From positions 248,001 through 312,000 of the forward strand of contig NZ_VCNM01000002.1 in NCBI RefSeq assembly GCF_007671725.1: DNA of 64,000 nt, written 5' to 3'. The position numbers and the translations under genes were made by a program. The first letter of the stretch is position 1. Each line of letters begins with the position of its first letter. This stretch comes from Halorubrum depositum. Lineage in GTDB: Archaea; Halobacteriota; Halobacteria; Halobacteriales; Haloferacaceae. This document shows positions 18,127 to 26,169 of this stretch, piece after piece. The notes below the pieces were generated by a model that worked only from the letters and a program-made list of their open reading frames with translations, had not been told where the DNA came from and did no database searches.

Positions 18127-18142
18127 ATACCTTAAATGGTAT
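18127..18142. promoter_or_regulatory. Palindrome in divergent promoter region
   Basis: ATACC-TTAAAT-GGTAT, a perfect 5-bp inverted repeat around a TATA-like core, between the SRPBCC gene (minus) and the 39-residue protein gene (plus). It could be an operator overlapping a promoter, or part of a bidirectional TATA box. Confidence 0.4.
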
Positions 18143-18204
18143 CAGGTCTCATTATCTCTTTCCACGAAGGGTTAATACGGAGATCCGCGCAACTCGATTC
18201 CAAC

Positions 18205-18324
18205 ATGGCCGACGACCGCGACACCATGAAGGACGTCTCGCATACAGCACCGCACGACACCTCGGCGAAGGGAGTCTGGAAACGGGGCCGAGGACCCGTC
18301 GAGGAAGAGGAAGAAGAGGAGTAA
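18205..18324 (+). CDS. 39-residue protein with poly-Glu tail
   Basis: A small protein, MADDRDTMKDVSHTAPHDTS onward, ending in seven consecutive Glu after RGRGPV. The frame is open upstream to 18136, but TTAATAC at 18170-18176 lies about 30 bases before this ATG and supports the 39-residue form. Third-position GC is as in genuine genes. I recall similar short proteins with a DVSHT-P motif in haloarchaea but cannot name a family or function; no membrane segment or Cys. Confidence 0.55.
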   Translation: MADDRDTMKDVSHTAPHDTSAKGVWKRGRGPVEEEEEEE

Positions 18325-18394
18325 CGCCGGTCGAACCGCGGCTTTCTCTCCGTTTTCCCGCTCGCGTACCGATCGGTCCGACGGGCTCGCGCTC

Positions 18395-19276
18395 TTATCG
18401 CTCCGAACTCTCCGTCCCGTCCACCTCCGCTTCCGCCTCTTCGAGGTCGATCTCGGTCGGCTCGACCCCGAGCTCTTCCTCCTCCGTGGGCGCTCGCCCG
18501 AGCATGGCGCGGAGCGACGACCACGCCTGTCGCCTGTCTCCGCCCTTCGAGAGCGGGATCCCGGCGAACGACGCCGCCGGGTGGGTCGTCTCGGCACCGA
18601 GGTGGTCCATGTGGGCGGAGACCCAGGTGAACGCGGCCGAGAGGAGAGTGAGCACTGCGAAGGAGGTCCACGACTCGGCGGGCGAAAGGGCGGCCGCCCC
18701 GACGACGACGCCGGCGATCACGTAGACGAAGGCGACGAAGATCAGGAGCACCGTCACCGTCGCCAGCAGGTCGTTGACGGCGGTGACGCGGGCGTTGTAG
18801 TCGATCCACTCGGCGTAGCTCCGGAGCAGTCGCTCGTCGAACTCGACGTCGTCCGGCGACGACGACTCGCCCTTCTCGCTCGCTATCACGGCGTCGACCG
18901 CCTTGAGGTCCAGTCCGCCGCGGAGGTCCGAAGCGGTGTAGGTGACCGCCGCCAGCCCGGTCGACGCGAGCAGGAGGAGGCCGCCGACCACTGTGAACGG
19001 GTTCAGGAAGACGGCCAGGTCGACCGTCGTCTGGACGACGATGGAGCCGCCGGTGACGACAATCCCGATGAGCAGCAGGTTCGCCTTCAGGATCTCGATC
19101 GCCTTGTTGTCGATCTCGCGGAGGCGTTCGACTTGGTAGTCGAACGTCGTCCGCAGCTCCTCCCGGGTCGCCGCCGCGATCGCCGGATCGACGGCGGGCT
19201 CGCGGGCCGCCGCGTCGGGGGCGTCGACGTCGGCGGGACTGCTCTGGGGATCGGTCGCGTCCCCTCGGTCGGTCAT
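18395..19276 (-). CDS. Four-helix membrane protein of unknown function
   Basis: 293-residue protein. Residues 30-60 are helical (TREELRTTFDYQVERLREIDNKAIEILKANLLLIG, coiled-coil-like) leading into two membrane segments (about 65-85 and 90-110); two more follow near 180-205 and 215-232. The C-terminus is acidic (EEEELGVEPTEIDLEEAEAEVDG). The alternation of N-terminal helix, hairpin, cytosolic helix and hairpin resembles haloarchaeal membrane proteins of unknown function. ATG start at 19276; the frame runs far upstream as an antisense artefact of the next gene. Confidence 0.75.
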   Translation of the reverse strand: MTDRGDATDPQSSPADVDAPDAAAREPAVDPAIAAATREELRTTFDYQVERLREIDNKAIEILKANLLLIGIVVTGGSIVVQTTVDLAVFLNPFTVVGGLLLLASTGLAAVTYTASDLRGGLDLKAVDAVIASEKGESSSPDDVEFDERLLRSYAEWIDYNARVTAVNDLLATVTVLLIFVAFVYVIAGVVVGAAALSPAESWTSFAVLTLLSAAFTWVSAHMDHLGAETTHPAASFAGIPLSKGGDRRQAWSSLRAMLGRAPTEEEELGVEPTEIDLEEAEAEVDGTESSER

Positions 19277-19354
19277 GCGACGTGATTCTCGAAGCGGCGC
19301 CGTAAGGCTACCGACGGCCGGGGGGATTATGGTCCGATGCCGGGACTCCGAGGT

Positions 19355-20431
19355 ATGACCGAGCCGCAATCCGAACCGAGTCCGGAGCCGGAGCCGTTCC
19401 GGTACGACGCCGTCGTCGATCCGGGCGAGAAGCGCCGCGTCCGGTACGAGGTGGGCGAGACGTACCTCGGCGACCCGATCGAGATGCCGGTGACGATAAT
19501 CAACGGCGAGGGCGGCGGGCCGGCCCTCTTCCTGAGCGCGGGGATCCACGGCGACGAGCTCAACGGCGTCAAGGTGGTCCAGGAGGTCGCCGACCGCTAC
19601 GAGCCCGCCGACCTCCACGGCACGCTCGTCTGCCTCCACGTGTGCAACGTCCCCGCCTACGAGGCGCAGCGGCGCGACACCCCGATCTACGACCAGGACA
19701 TGAATCGCTCGTTCCCGGGGAACGAGCGCTCGAACACCACCGAGCGCATGGCGAACCGGATCTACCGGCGGTTCGTCTCCCAGTGCGACCTCGGGCTCGA
19801 CTTCCACACCTCCACCCGCAACCGCACGACCATCTACCACGCCCGGGCCGACCTCGAAAATCCCGACGTCAGGCGTCTCGCGCGGGCGTTCGCGACGAAC
19901 GTGGTGCTGTACGGCAGCGGCGATCAGGGGTCGCTGCGCTCGACGGCGACCGCCGACGGGATCCCGACGGTGACCGTCGAGATGGGGCGCGCCCACCGCT
20001 TCCAGCCCGTGCTCGTCGAGAAGGCGCTGGAGGGCGTCGAGAGCGTCATGGCCGAGTACGAGCTCCTCCCGAACGAGCCGGTCCACTGGCCGGGCTGGTT
20101 CCAGTCCACCTCGGTCGACAGCACGAAACGCTGGCTGCGCGCCGACACCGGCGGCCTCGTGGAGATGGAGTGGGGGCCGTACCCGCTCGTCTACGAGGGC
20201 GAGACGATCTGCACGATCACGAACCACTTCAAGACGGAGGAGCACGCGGTCGAGGCCCCCTTCGACGGGCTGATCCTCGGCTCGCTGGAGAACCCGGTCG
20301 CCGCGCCGGGGCACCCGCTCTGTCACGTCGTCCGGCTCGACGGCGAGACGCGCGCGGAGATCGAACGCGAGATCCGGGCCGGCGACTTCGACGGCTACCG
20401 GGCCCACGGCGACGCGTGGGCCGACGACTGA
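19355..20431 (+). CDS. Succinylglutamate desuccinylase/aspartoacylase family hydrolase
   Basis: 358-residue zinc carboxypeptidase-like amidohydrolase (AstE/AspA family). Metal ligands are visible: His and Glu of SAGIHGDELNG (near 66 and 69) and the His of LGLDFHTST (near 151). DQDMNRSFPGNE is the conserved substrate-binding region (Asn-Arg pair), and PTVTVEMG near 210 carries the catalytic Glu. The C-terminal part (EAPFDGLILGSLENPVAAPGHPLCHVV) is the beta domain. Probable deacylation of an N-acyl amino acid; substrate unknown. Start at MTEPQ because TTAT at 19327-19330 lies about 27 bases upstream; an ATG 18 bases earlier is in frame. Confidence 0.85.
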   Translation: MTEPQSEPSPEPEPFRYDAVVDPGEKRRVRYEVGETYLGDPIEMPVTIINGEGGGPALFLSAGIHGDELNGVKVVQEVADRYEPADLHGTLVCLHVCNVPAYEAQRRDTPIYDQDMNRSFPGNERSNTTERMANRIYRRFVSQCDLGLDFHTSTRNRTTIYHARADLENPDVRRLARAFATNVVLYGSGDQGSLRSTATADGIPTVTVEMGRAHRFQPVLVEKALEGVESVMAEYELLPNEPVHWPGWFQSTSVDSTKRWLRADTGGLVEMEWGPYPLVYEGETICTITNHFKTEEHAVEAPFDGLILGSLENPVAAPGHPLCHVVRLDGETRAEIEREIRAGDFDGYRAHGDAWADD

Positions 20432-20492
20432 AGTGGCGCCACGGTAACCGGCTGCCGCCAGCGTTCTCGCGGCTGATAGCCGCGGAGGTGGG

Positions 20493-20498
20493 TTTAAC
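20493..20498 (+). promoter_or_regulatory. TATA-like box of the ABC exporter operon
   Basis: TTTAAC lies 25-30 bases before the ATG at 20523; the two permease genes downstream overlap one another and show no box of their own. Confidence 0.5.
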
Positions 20499-20522
20499 CC
20501 GGCCCGCGGTCGACCGCAACCC

Positions 20523-21494
20523 ATGATCGAGGTGGCGGGGTTGCGGAAGACGTACGGCGACTTCGCGGCCGTCGTCGACAGCGACTTCTCCGTCGAGGAG
20601 GGGGAGGTGTTCGGGATCGTCGGCCCGAACGGCGCCGGCAAGACGACGACGCTGAAGGTGCTCGCCGGGCTCGTCGACCCCACGGAGGGCGACGTCGAGG
20701 TCGCCGGCTTCCCCTCGGACGACCCCGAGATGCGGCGGCGGCTCGGCTTCCTCCCCGAGGAGTCGCCCTTATACGAGGAGATGACGCCGCTGTCGTACCT
20801 CCGCTTCTTCGCCGACCTGTACGACGTGCCGCGCGACGTCGCCGACGAGCGCATCGCGGCCGCGCTCGACCGGCTCGAACTCGACCACCGCGAGCGCCGG
20901 CTCGGCGACATGTCGAAGGGGATGAAACGCAAGGTCGCCATCGCGCGGTCGCTCGTCAACGACCCGGACGTGCTCGTGTACGACGAGCCGGCGTCCGGGC
21001 TCGACCCGGTGACGACGAACTCCGTGCTGGAGTTCACTCGGGAACTGCGCGCGGCCGGGAAGACCGTCGTCTTCTCGGCGCACAACCTCTACCACGTCGA
21101 GTCCGTCTGCGACCGCGTCGTGGTGATGAACGAGGGCCGCATCGTCGCCCGCGGGAGCGTCGACGGGATCCGCGAGCGACACGGCGAGACGACGTACCAC
21201 GTGTTCACCGACGTCGCGCCCGCGCCGGAGCGCCTGTCGCCGGCCCTCGACGGTGCCGACCCCGACGCGGCGACCGAGGAGGTCGGCGACCGGTTCCGCA
21301 CCGCGGTGCCGGACATGGACGCGGTCGAGGCGGTCCGGGCGGCCGCCGCCGACGCCGGCGGCGAGGTCGTCGACATCCGCACCCGCGAGCCGAGCCTGGA
21401 GGACGTGTTCCTCGACATCGTCGGGCGGCCGATGCCCGGTCGATACGGCGGCGGGAGCAGAGGGGTCGAAGACGTCGAGGAGGGGGCCGAGTGA
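20523..21494 (+). CDS. ABC transporter ATP-binding protein (ABC-2 exporter type)
   Basis: 323-residue single ATPase domain with a C-terminal extension. Walker A GPNGAGKTT near 38-46, Q-loop-like LPEESPLYEEM, signature LGDMSKGMKRK, Walker B DVLVYDEPASGLDP, and switch His in VVFSAHNLYHVE. Residues 220-320 form the DrrA/NatA-type C-terminal domain. Likely energises export or membrane remodelling with the two ABC-2 permeases that follow. Its stop codon overlaps the next start (GTGA), so all three are translationally coupled. Confidence 0.92.
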   Translation: MIEVAGLRKTYGDFAAVVDSDFSVEEGEVFGIVGPNGAGKTTTLKVLAGLVDPTEGDVEVAGFPSDDPEMRRRLGFLPEESPLYEEMTPLSYLRFFADLYDVPRDVADERIAAALDRLELDHRERRLGDMSKGMKRKVAIARSLVNDPDVLVYDEPASGLDPVTTNSVLEFTRELRAAGKTVVFSAHNLYHVESVCDRVVVMNEGRIVARGSVDGIRERHGETTYHVFTDVAPAPERLSPALDGADPDAATEEVGDRFRTAVPDMDAVEAVRAAAADAGGEVVDIRTREPSLEDVFLDIVGRPMPGRYGGGSRGVEDVEEGAE

Positions 21495-23431
21495 TCGACC
21501 GGCTCCGGAGGGTCCTCCGGGTCGCGCGCTGGGAGGTCGCCCGCGCCGGCGGCGGCGTCGACCGCCGCACCCTCGCCGTGGCGCTCGCGCTCCTGCTCGT
21601 CGCCGGCGCCGTCCTCGGCGGGGGGCTCGCGGTCGGCGCGGTCGGGCTCGACGTCGACCGCGACGTCTACCGCGTCGCCGTCGACGGCGACTCCCCGTAC
21701 GCGGACGCGGTCGAGGGGGCGCCGGCGCTGACGCCCGTGCCCGTCGAGGGGGCCGAACTCGGCGACACGGCCGACCTCGTCGTGTTCGACGTGAAGAGCG
21801 AGTCCGGCGCGGTCGAGACCGTCGCCGTCCGCGCCAGCGACACGCGGAAGGGCGAGGCCGCGGCCGCCGAGTTCCGCGAGGCCGTCGAGGCGCACAACGA
21901 GCGGCTGATGGCCGCCGAGGAGAACGCGACCGCCGCCTTCCCGGTCACCGTCACCCTCCGGTACGTCGGGCGGACGAGCGCGCTCGACGACGGCTCTACG
22001 CTCGGGGAGGAGGGGTCCGACGGCGGGGGCGACTCGGACGGCGAAGACGGGTCGAGCGACGGGAGCGGCGGTGCGGGCGGGGGCGACGGTGACGGCGACC
22101 GCGCCGACGTGGGCGGGGGGACCGGCGACGGTGGTACCGGTGACGCCGCTCCCGACGGCGGAACCGCGGGCGACGGCTTCGCGGTCCCCTCGGTCGGCGG
22201 CGGGACGTTCGGCGCCGACACCGTCGGCTCGCCGGGGTCGATCTCGCCGCCGTTCCCCTTCGTCTCCCTGCTCTTGGCCTTCGCCTTCCTCGTCCCGATG
22301 AACTTCCTCATCCAGGCGTACGGCTCGTCGGTCCTCGACGAGCGCACGAACCGACGGGGGGAGCCGCTGCTCGTCACGCCGCTCTCGCCGGCCGACATCG
22401 TCGCCGGGAAGACGCTCCCGTACGTCGCGGCCGCGCTCCTCGTCACGACGCTCATCGCGGTCGCCGTGGGCGGCGGCGCCCTCTCGGTGGTCGCCGTGCT
22501 CCCCGTCGCCCTGACGTTCCTCGCGGCCACGTTCGTCGGCGCGATGTTCGCGCGGTCGTTCAAGGAGCTCACCTTCGTCACGGTCGGCGTCAGCGTGCTC
22601 CTCACGACGTACGCGTTCGTCCCCGCCGTCTTCACCAACGTGACGCCGGTCGCGCTGGTGTCGCCGCTGACGCTCGTCGTCTTCGACCTGCAGGGCGAGG
22701 CCGTCTCGGCCGGCGAGGCGCTGTTCTCGACCGCGCCGATGGCGCTCGGCGCCGCGCTCCTGTTCGGGCTCGGGCTCGGGGTGTACCGCGAGGAGGACAT
22801 GTTCACCCAGAAGCCGGTGACGCGGAAGCTCCTCGACGCGCTCGCGGTCCGGCTCTCGGCGGTCGATGACGTCGGGTTCGGGGACCTCGTCGACCGCCGG
22901 CGGCTCCGCGCGCTCGGCTCGGTCGCGTTCCTCACCGCCTGCGCGATCCCGTTCGTCTTCGTCGCGGAGCTTTTAGCGGTCGCGACGCTGTTCGCGCTCC
23001 CGGTGACGGTGTCGATCCCCGTCCTCCTCGTGACGATCGCGTTCATCGAGGAGGTCGCCAAGAGCGTCCATCTCTACGCCGGCTTCGAGCGCGGCGTCTT
23101 CGCCCGGACCGACCGGGTCGCCGTCGCGGTCGGTCTCGCCTCCGCGGTCGGCTTCTTCCTCGCTGAGAAGGCCACGGCGGTCGTGCAGGCGGTCGGGCTC
23201 ACCGAGCTGTACGTCGGCCGGGCCGCGTTCGGGAGCGTCGCCGGGGTCGAGGGGCTCTCCCCACTCGCCCTCGCGGCGCTGCTGTTCGCCCCGCTCCTGC
23301 TCCACGGCTTCGCCACGACCGTCGCCGCGGTCGGCGCGAGCCGGGACCGGACGTACTACGCGCTCACGCTGGCGCTGGCGACGCTGCTCCACGCCGCGTA
23401 CAACTTCGGGGTGGTGAGCGTCCATGGGTGA
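21491..23431 (+). CDS. ABC-2 permease fused to PrsW-like intramembrane protease domain
   Basis: 646-residue membrane protein. Residues 1-420 match an ABC-2/NatB permease: N-terminal membrane anchor (about 28-50), extracytoplasmic domain with an Asp/Gly/Ser-rich stretch (about 170-240), then six membrane segments with AYGSSVLDERTNRRGEPLLVTPLSP as the coupling region. The last ~180 residues look like PrsW: EEVAK near 520-524 (EExxK), GFFLAEKA near 555, LLHGFATTVAAVG with His near 605, and LLHAAYN with His near 634 and Asn near 637. This set of Glu/His residues in membrane helices is the family's active-site pattern. GTG start overlaps the ATPase stop. The fusion suggests export coupled to proteolysis of a membrane substrate. 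Confidence 0.8.
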   Translation: MIDRLRRVLRVARWEVARAGGGVDRRTLAVALALLLVAGAVLGGGLAVGAVGLDVDRDVYRVAVDGDSPYADAVEGAPALTPVPVEGAELGDTADLVVFDVKSESGAVETVAVRASDTRKGEAAAAEFREAVEAHNERLMAAEENATAAFPVTVTLRYVGRTSALDDGSTLGEEGSDGGGDSDGEDGSSDGSGGAGGGDGDGDRADVGGGTGDGGTGDAAPDGGTAGDGFAVPSVGGGTFGADTVGSPGSISPPFPFVSLLLAFAFLVPMNFLIQAYGSSVLDERTNRRGEPLLVTPLSPADIVAGKTLPYVAAALLVTTLIAVAVGGGALSVVAVLPVALTFLAATFVGAMFARSFKELTFVTVGVSVLLTTYAFVPAVFTNVTPVALVSPLTLVVFDLQGEAVSAGEALFSTAPMALGAALLFGLGLGVYREEDMFTQKPVTRKLLDALAVRLSAVDDVGFGDLVDRRRLRALGSVAFLTACAIPFVFVAELLAVATLFALPVTVSIPVLLVTIAFIEEVAKSVHLYAGFERGVFARTDRVAVAVGLASAVGFFLAEKATAVVQAVGLTELYVGRAAFGSVAGVEGLSPLALAALLFAPLLLHGFATTVAAVGASRDRTYYALTLALATLLHAAYNFGVVSVHG

Positions 23432-24506
23432 CGCGGAGAGCGGGGGAGCGACCGCCGGAAAGAGCGGGCGGCTGACGATCGCGGGCCGGGAGCTGGCGGG
23501 CCTGCGCGCCGAGAAGACGATCCTGCTGGCGGTCGCGATCCAGCTGTTCATCGCCGCGTTCTCGTCGTTCCTCGTGGTCGGGCTCGTCTCGATGTACGAC
23601 CCCGGCGCGCTCGGCGGCGCGGAGGTCGAGGTGGCCGGCGCGGGCGACGCCGTGAGCGACCTCGAGCGCGCCGCGAGCGAGGTCGACGGGGCCGCCGTCA
23701 CGCGCTACGAGGACGCGGGCGCCGCGCGGCTCGCCTTCGAGCGCAACGCCGCAGACGCGGTGGTGATCGCGGACCGGAACGACGACGGGCGGATCGTCGC
23801 GCGCGTCACGGCGCCGGACGCGACCGTTGAGACGACCGTGATCGTCGTCCAGCTCCGGGAGCTGCTCCGGACGTACGAGCTGAACGAGCGCGCGGACCGG
23901 GCGGCGTACCTGAGCGAGCCGCCCCTCCCCCTGCCCGAGCGGACCGGCTCCAGCCCGTACTTCACGTTCACGTACACGGTGTTGATCCCGGTGCTCGTCT
24001 TCCTCCCCGTCTTCATCTCCGGGTCGCTCGCCGTCGACTCGATCACCGAGGAGATCGACGAGGGAACGCTGGAACTGCTCCGGGTCGCCCCGGTCACGTT
24101 GGGGGAGATCGTCGACGGCAAGGCGCTGGCGGCGGTCGCGATCGCCCCCGGGCAGGCGCTGTTATGGCTGCTCCTGCTCCGCGCGAACGGGACGCCCGTC
24201 GCCAACGTCCCGTCGATCCTCGCGCTGATGACCGCGCTGACGACGCTCGTCGTCGCGCTCGCCGTCGGGATCTCGGCGCTCGCGCCTGACCGCCGGGCCG
24301 CCCAATTCCTCTACTCGGTCGGCGTCCTCGTCCTGTTCGGCGGCGCCACGGCGATGGCCGGCGGCCCGGCGAACGCGGTCGCGCGGCTCGCGATCGACAG
24401 CGCGGACGCGGCGACGACCGCCCTCGTCGTCGCCTACGCCGGCATCGCGGCGGTCGCGTACGTCGGCGTGCGGCGGATCGTCGCCGAGAGCGGGTTCGAA
24501 GGCTGA
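23424..24506 (+). CDS. ABC-2 type permease
   Basis: 360-residue permease with an N-terminal membrane anchor (about 33-57), an extracytoplasmic domain (about 60-175) and five or six C-terminal membrane segments. TYTVLIPVLVFLPVFISGSLAVDSITEEIDEGTLELLRVAPV is the characteristic first core helix and coupling helix of NatB/ABC-2 permeases. Its ATG lies eight bases inside the preceding gene (ATGGGTGA). Paired with the protease-fused permease it would form a heterodimeric channel. The substrate is unknown. Confidence 0.88.
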   Translation: MGDAESGGATAGKSGRLTIAGRELAGLRAEKTILLAVAIQLFIAAFSSFLVVGLVSMYDPGALGGAEVEVAGAGDAVSDLERAASEVDGAAVTRYEDAGAARLAFERNAADAVVIADRNDDGRIVARVTAPDATVETTVIVVQLRELLRTYELNERADRAAYLSEPPLPLPERTGSSPYFTFTYTVLIPVLVFLPVFISGSLAVDSITEEIDEGTLELLRVAPVTLGEIVDGKALAAVAIAPGQALLWLLLLRANGTPVANVPSILALMTALTTLVVALAVGISALAPDRRAAQFLYSVGVLVLFGGATAMAGGPANAVARLAIDSADAATTALVVAYAGIAAVAYVGVRRIVAESGFEG

Positions 24507-24524
24507 AATCTTCAAAAACCGGCC

Positions 24525-25217
24525 TCACCGCTCACCGGTGACGCGCTCGACGAGGCGCTCGACCCACCCGGCGGTCGGAAGCCGCCAGCCGTACGCGACC
24601 GCGACCAAGCGAGAGCCGGCGGTCACCGCCGCGCAGGAGCCGGCGGCGATTCCGCTGAGCCCGCCCGCCGCGCCCGGCCCACCGAGCGCGCCGACGGCCC
24701 AGTACGCGGTCCCGCCCAACACCGCGCAGCTCGCGTAGAAGTCGTCGAAGAGGATGAACGGCGCGCGGTCGAGGAGGACGTCCGCGACCGCGCCGCCGCC
24801 GACCGCGTTGATCGTCGCGACCGCGACGACGCCGAACGCGGAGACGCCCGCGTCGGTCGCGACGATCGCGCCGGTCGTCGCGAAGGCGGCGAGGCCGATC
24901 GCGTCCGCGACGAGCGTGACCGGGTGCGTGTCGGGGTCGGCGAGCACGACGCTCAGACCGACGGCCAGCCCGACGCCGACCAGTCCGAGCGCGATCTCCA
25001 CCGGGGACTGGAGGGCGAGCGGGACCCGATTCACGAGGAGGTCGCGGGTCACGCCGCCGGCGAAGGCCATCGCCAGCCCGACGACCGCGACGCCGAACAG
25101 GTCGAACTCCTCGCGGATCGCCTTCGTCGAGCCCACGAGGGCGAACGCGACCAGTCCGACCGTGTTCATGACGGCGAACGGGTCGCCGAACAGGGTCGCC
25201 GCGAGCCCGCCCGTCAC
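24525..25217 (-). CDS. TRIC-type channel (UPF0126) family protein
   Basis: 230-residue membrane protein built of two repeats of the UPF0126/TRIC unit, now known as trimeric intracellular cation channel homologues. The repeats are AFALVGSTKAIREEFDLFGVAVVGLAMAFAGGVTRDLLV and AFATTGAIVATDAGVSAFGVVAVATINAVGGGAVADVLL, each ending in the conserved GG(V/A)-RD/AD element. About seven membrane helices. The GTG start is chosen because it overlaps the stop of the DUF2797 gene by four bases (GTGA); an ATG (MNTVGL) lies 17 codons downstream. Probably conducts K+ or other monovalent cations. Confidence 0.85.
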   Translation of the reverse strand: MTGGLAATLFGDPFAVMNTVGLVAFALVGSTKAIREEFDLFGVAVVGLAMAFAGGVTRDLLVNRVPLALQSPVEIALGLVGVGLAVGLSVVLADPDTHPVTLVADAIGLAAFATTGAIVATDAGVSAFGVVAVATINAVGGGAVADVLLDRAPFILFDDFYASCAVLGGTAYWAVGALGGPGAAGGLSGIAAGSCAAVTAGSRLVAVAYGWRLPTAGWVERLVERVTGER

Positions 25218-25966
25218 TCCCCGAACGCCCCCAAGCTCGACTGCAGTTCGCGATCGGGAACCTCGTCCGTGAGCTCGTAGCCGGCCAGCTCGCGGGCGTC
25301 GACCGCGTACGTCGAACCGCCGCGGTCGAGCACCAGCACTCGGCCCTTCCAGCCGCGCACCGTGCCGGCCGCCATCGTCTCCGCCACGGGGCGCTCCGCG
25401 AGGTCGAGCCCGTAGTCGAAATCGAAGCGCTCGATCGGGTCGAACCGGTCGAGGAGCGCTTCCCACGCCGATTCGTCGACCTCGCGGCCGAATCCGTCGA
25501 GCTTCGTCGGCACGCGGACCCGGTCGACGAGGTCGTCGGCGTCGGCCAGTTCGGCCTCGATCCGCCGAGCGACGCGACCGTCCGGGAAGGTCCGAACGTG
25601 GGCGGCTCGGTCCGCGCCCTGCTCGCGGAGCCGGGTCTCCAGCCGCCACAGGCGCGTCACCCCGACCTTCAGCACGTCGGGGGCGAACGCGGCGAGGTAC
25701 AGCGCGTGCTCCTCGTGGCAGTCCATCTCGTCTTTCAGGCACGTCCCCGTGCACCGCGCGCACACCCAGACGCTCCCGTGGGCGTCGCAGTAAGGGGCCT
25801 CGGGGGCGTCGCAGACGACGTGCTCGCCGTCGTGGACGGTTCCCGCGCAGCGCCGCTCGCCGAGCCCGTAGGCGAGCTCCGTGCCGGCGTCCGCCTCGAC
25901 GAACTCGACCGCGCCGCCGCTGGCGACGTAGAGCCCCTCGCCCGACTCGTAACCCACGACCTGCAC
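25214..25966 (-). CDS. DUF2797 protein with Cys/His cluster
   Basis: 250-residue DUF2797 family protein. A Cys/His-rich segment (RRCAGT, VVCDAPEAPYCDAHG, WVCARCTGTC, DCHEEH) in the first half is a probable double zinc site. The following LYLAAFAPDVLKVGVTR with RLREQGAD and RRIEAELADAD resembles the catalytic layout of GIY-YIG/T5orf172-type domains (inference). The start is GTG (VQVVGYESGEG), supported by a CATAAG box near 25990-25996, about 27 bases upstream; the frame is open for 29 more codons of unlikely composition. Translationally coupled to the TRIC gene. Function unknown. Confidence 0.75.
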   Translation of the reverse strand: MQVVGYESGEGLYVASGGAVEFVEADAGTELAYGLGERRCAGTVHDGEHVVCDAPEAPYCDAHGSVWVCARCTGTCLKDEMDCHEEHALYLAAFAPDVLKVGVTRLWRLETRLREQGADRAAHVRTFPDGRVARRIEAELADADDLVDRVRVPTKLDGFGREVDESAWEALLDRFDPIERFDFDYGLDLAERPVAETMAAGTVRGWKGRVLVLDRGGSTYAVDARELAGYELTDEVPDRELQSSLGAFGE

Positions 25967-26130
25967 GCGCCCCCGTACGGGGGGCCGCGACTTATGCGCG
26001 TCGTCGTCGGGAAAGCGATCGGGTACCGGCTCGTCGTCCGACCGAACCGGCACCGAACGACCGGGCGTCGGAATCGCCCGCGGACGGCCCTATTAATAAA
26101 CGGTATCTCAACGGAATCACCCGGCGCAAC

Positions 26131-26165
26131 TGTTATTACCGTGTTGAAAGATCATGACAGTGTCA
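26131..26165 (+). promoter_or_regulatory. gldA promoter with palindrome at the start codon
   Basis: TGTTATTACC (26131-26140) is a TATA-like box 30-39 bases before the ATG at 26170. TGACA-G-TGTCA (26155-26165) is a perfect 11-base palindrome just before the start codon. A second box, ATTAATAAA, is near 26091. Confidence 0.45.
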
Positions 26166-26169
26166 CACA

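Noticed and set aside
18395-21085. Minus-strand frame of almost 900 codons
   Set aside because: Only the last 293 codons (to 19276) form a real membrane protein; the rest is antisense to the aspartoacylase-family and ATPase genes.
26154-26169. Earlier ATG at 26154 as gldA start
   Set aside because: It is in a different frame from gldA and lies in the palindrome; the 26170 ATG is correctly in frame with the complete enzyme.
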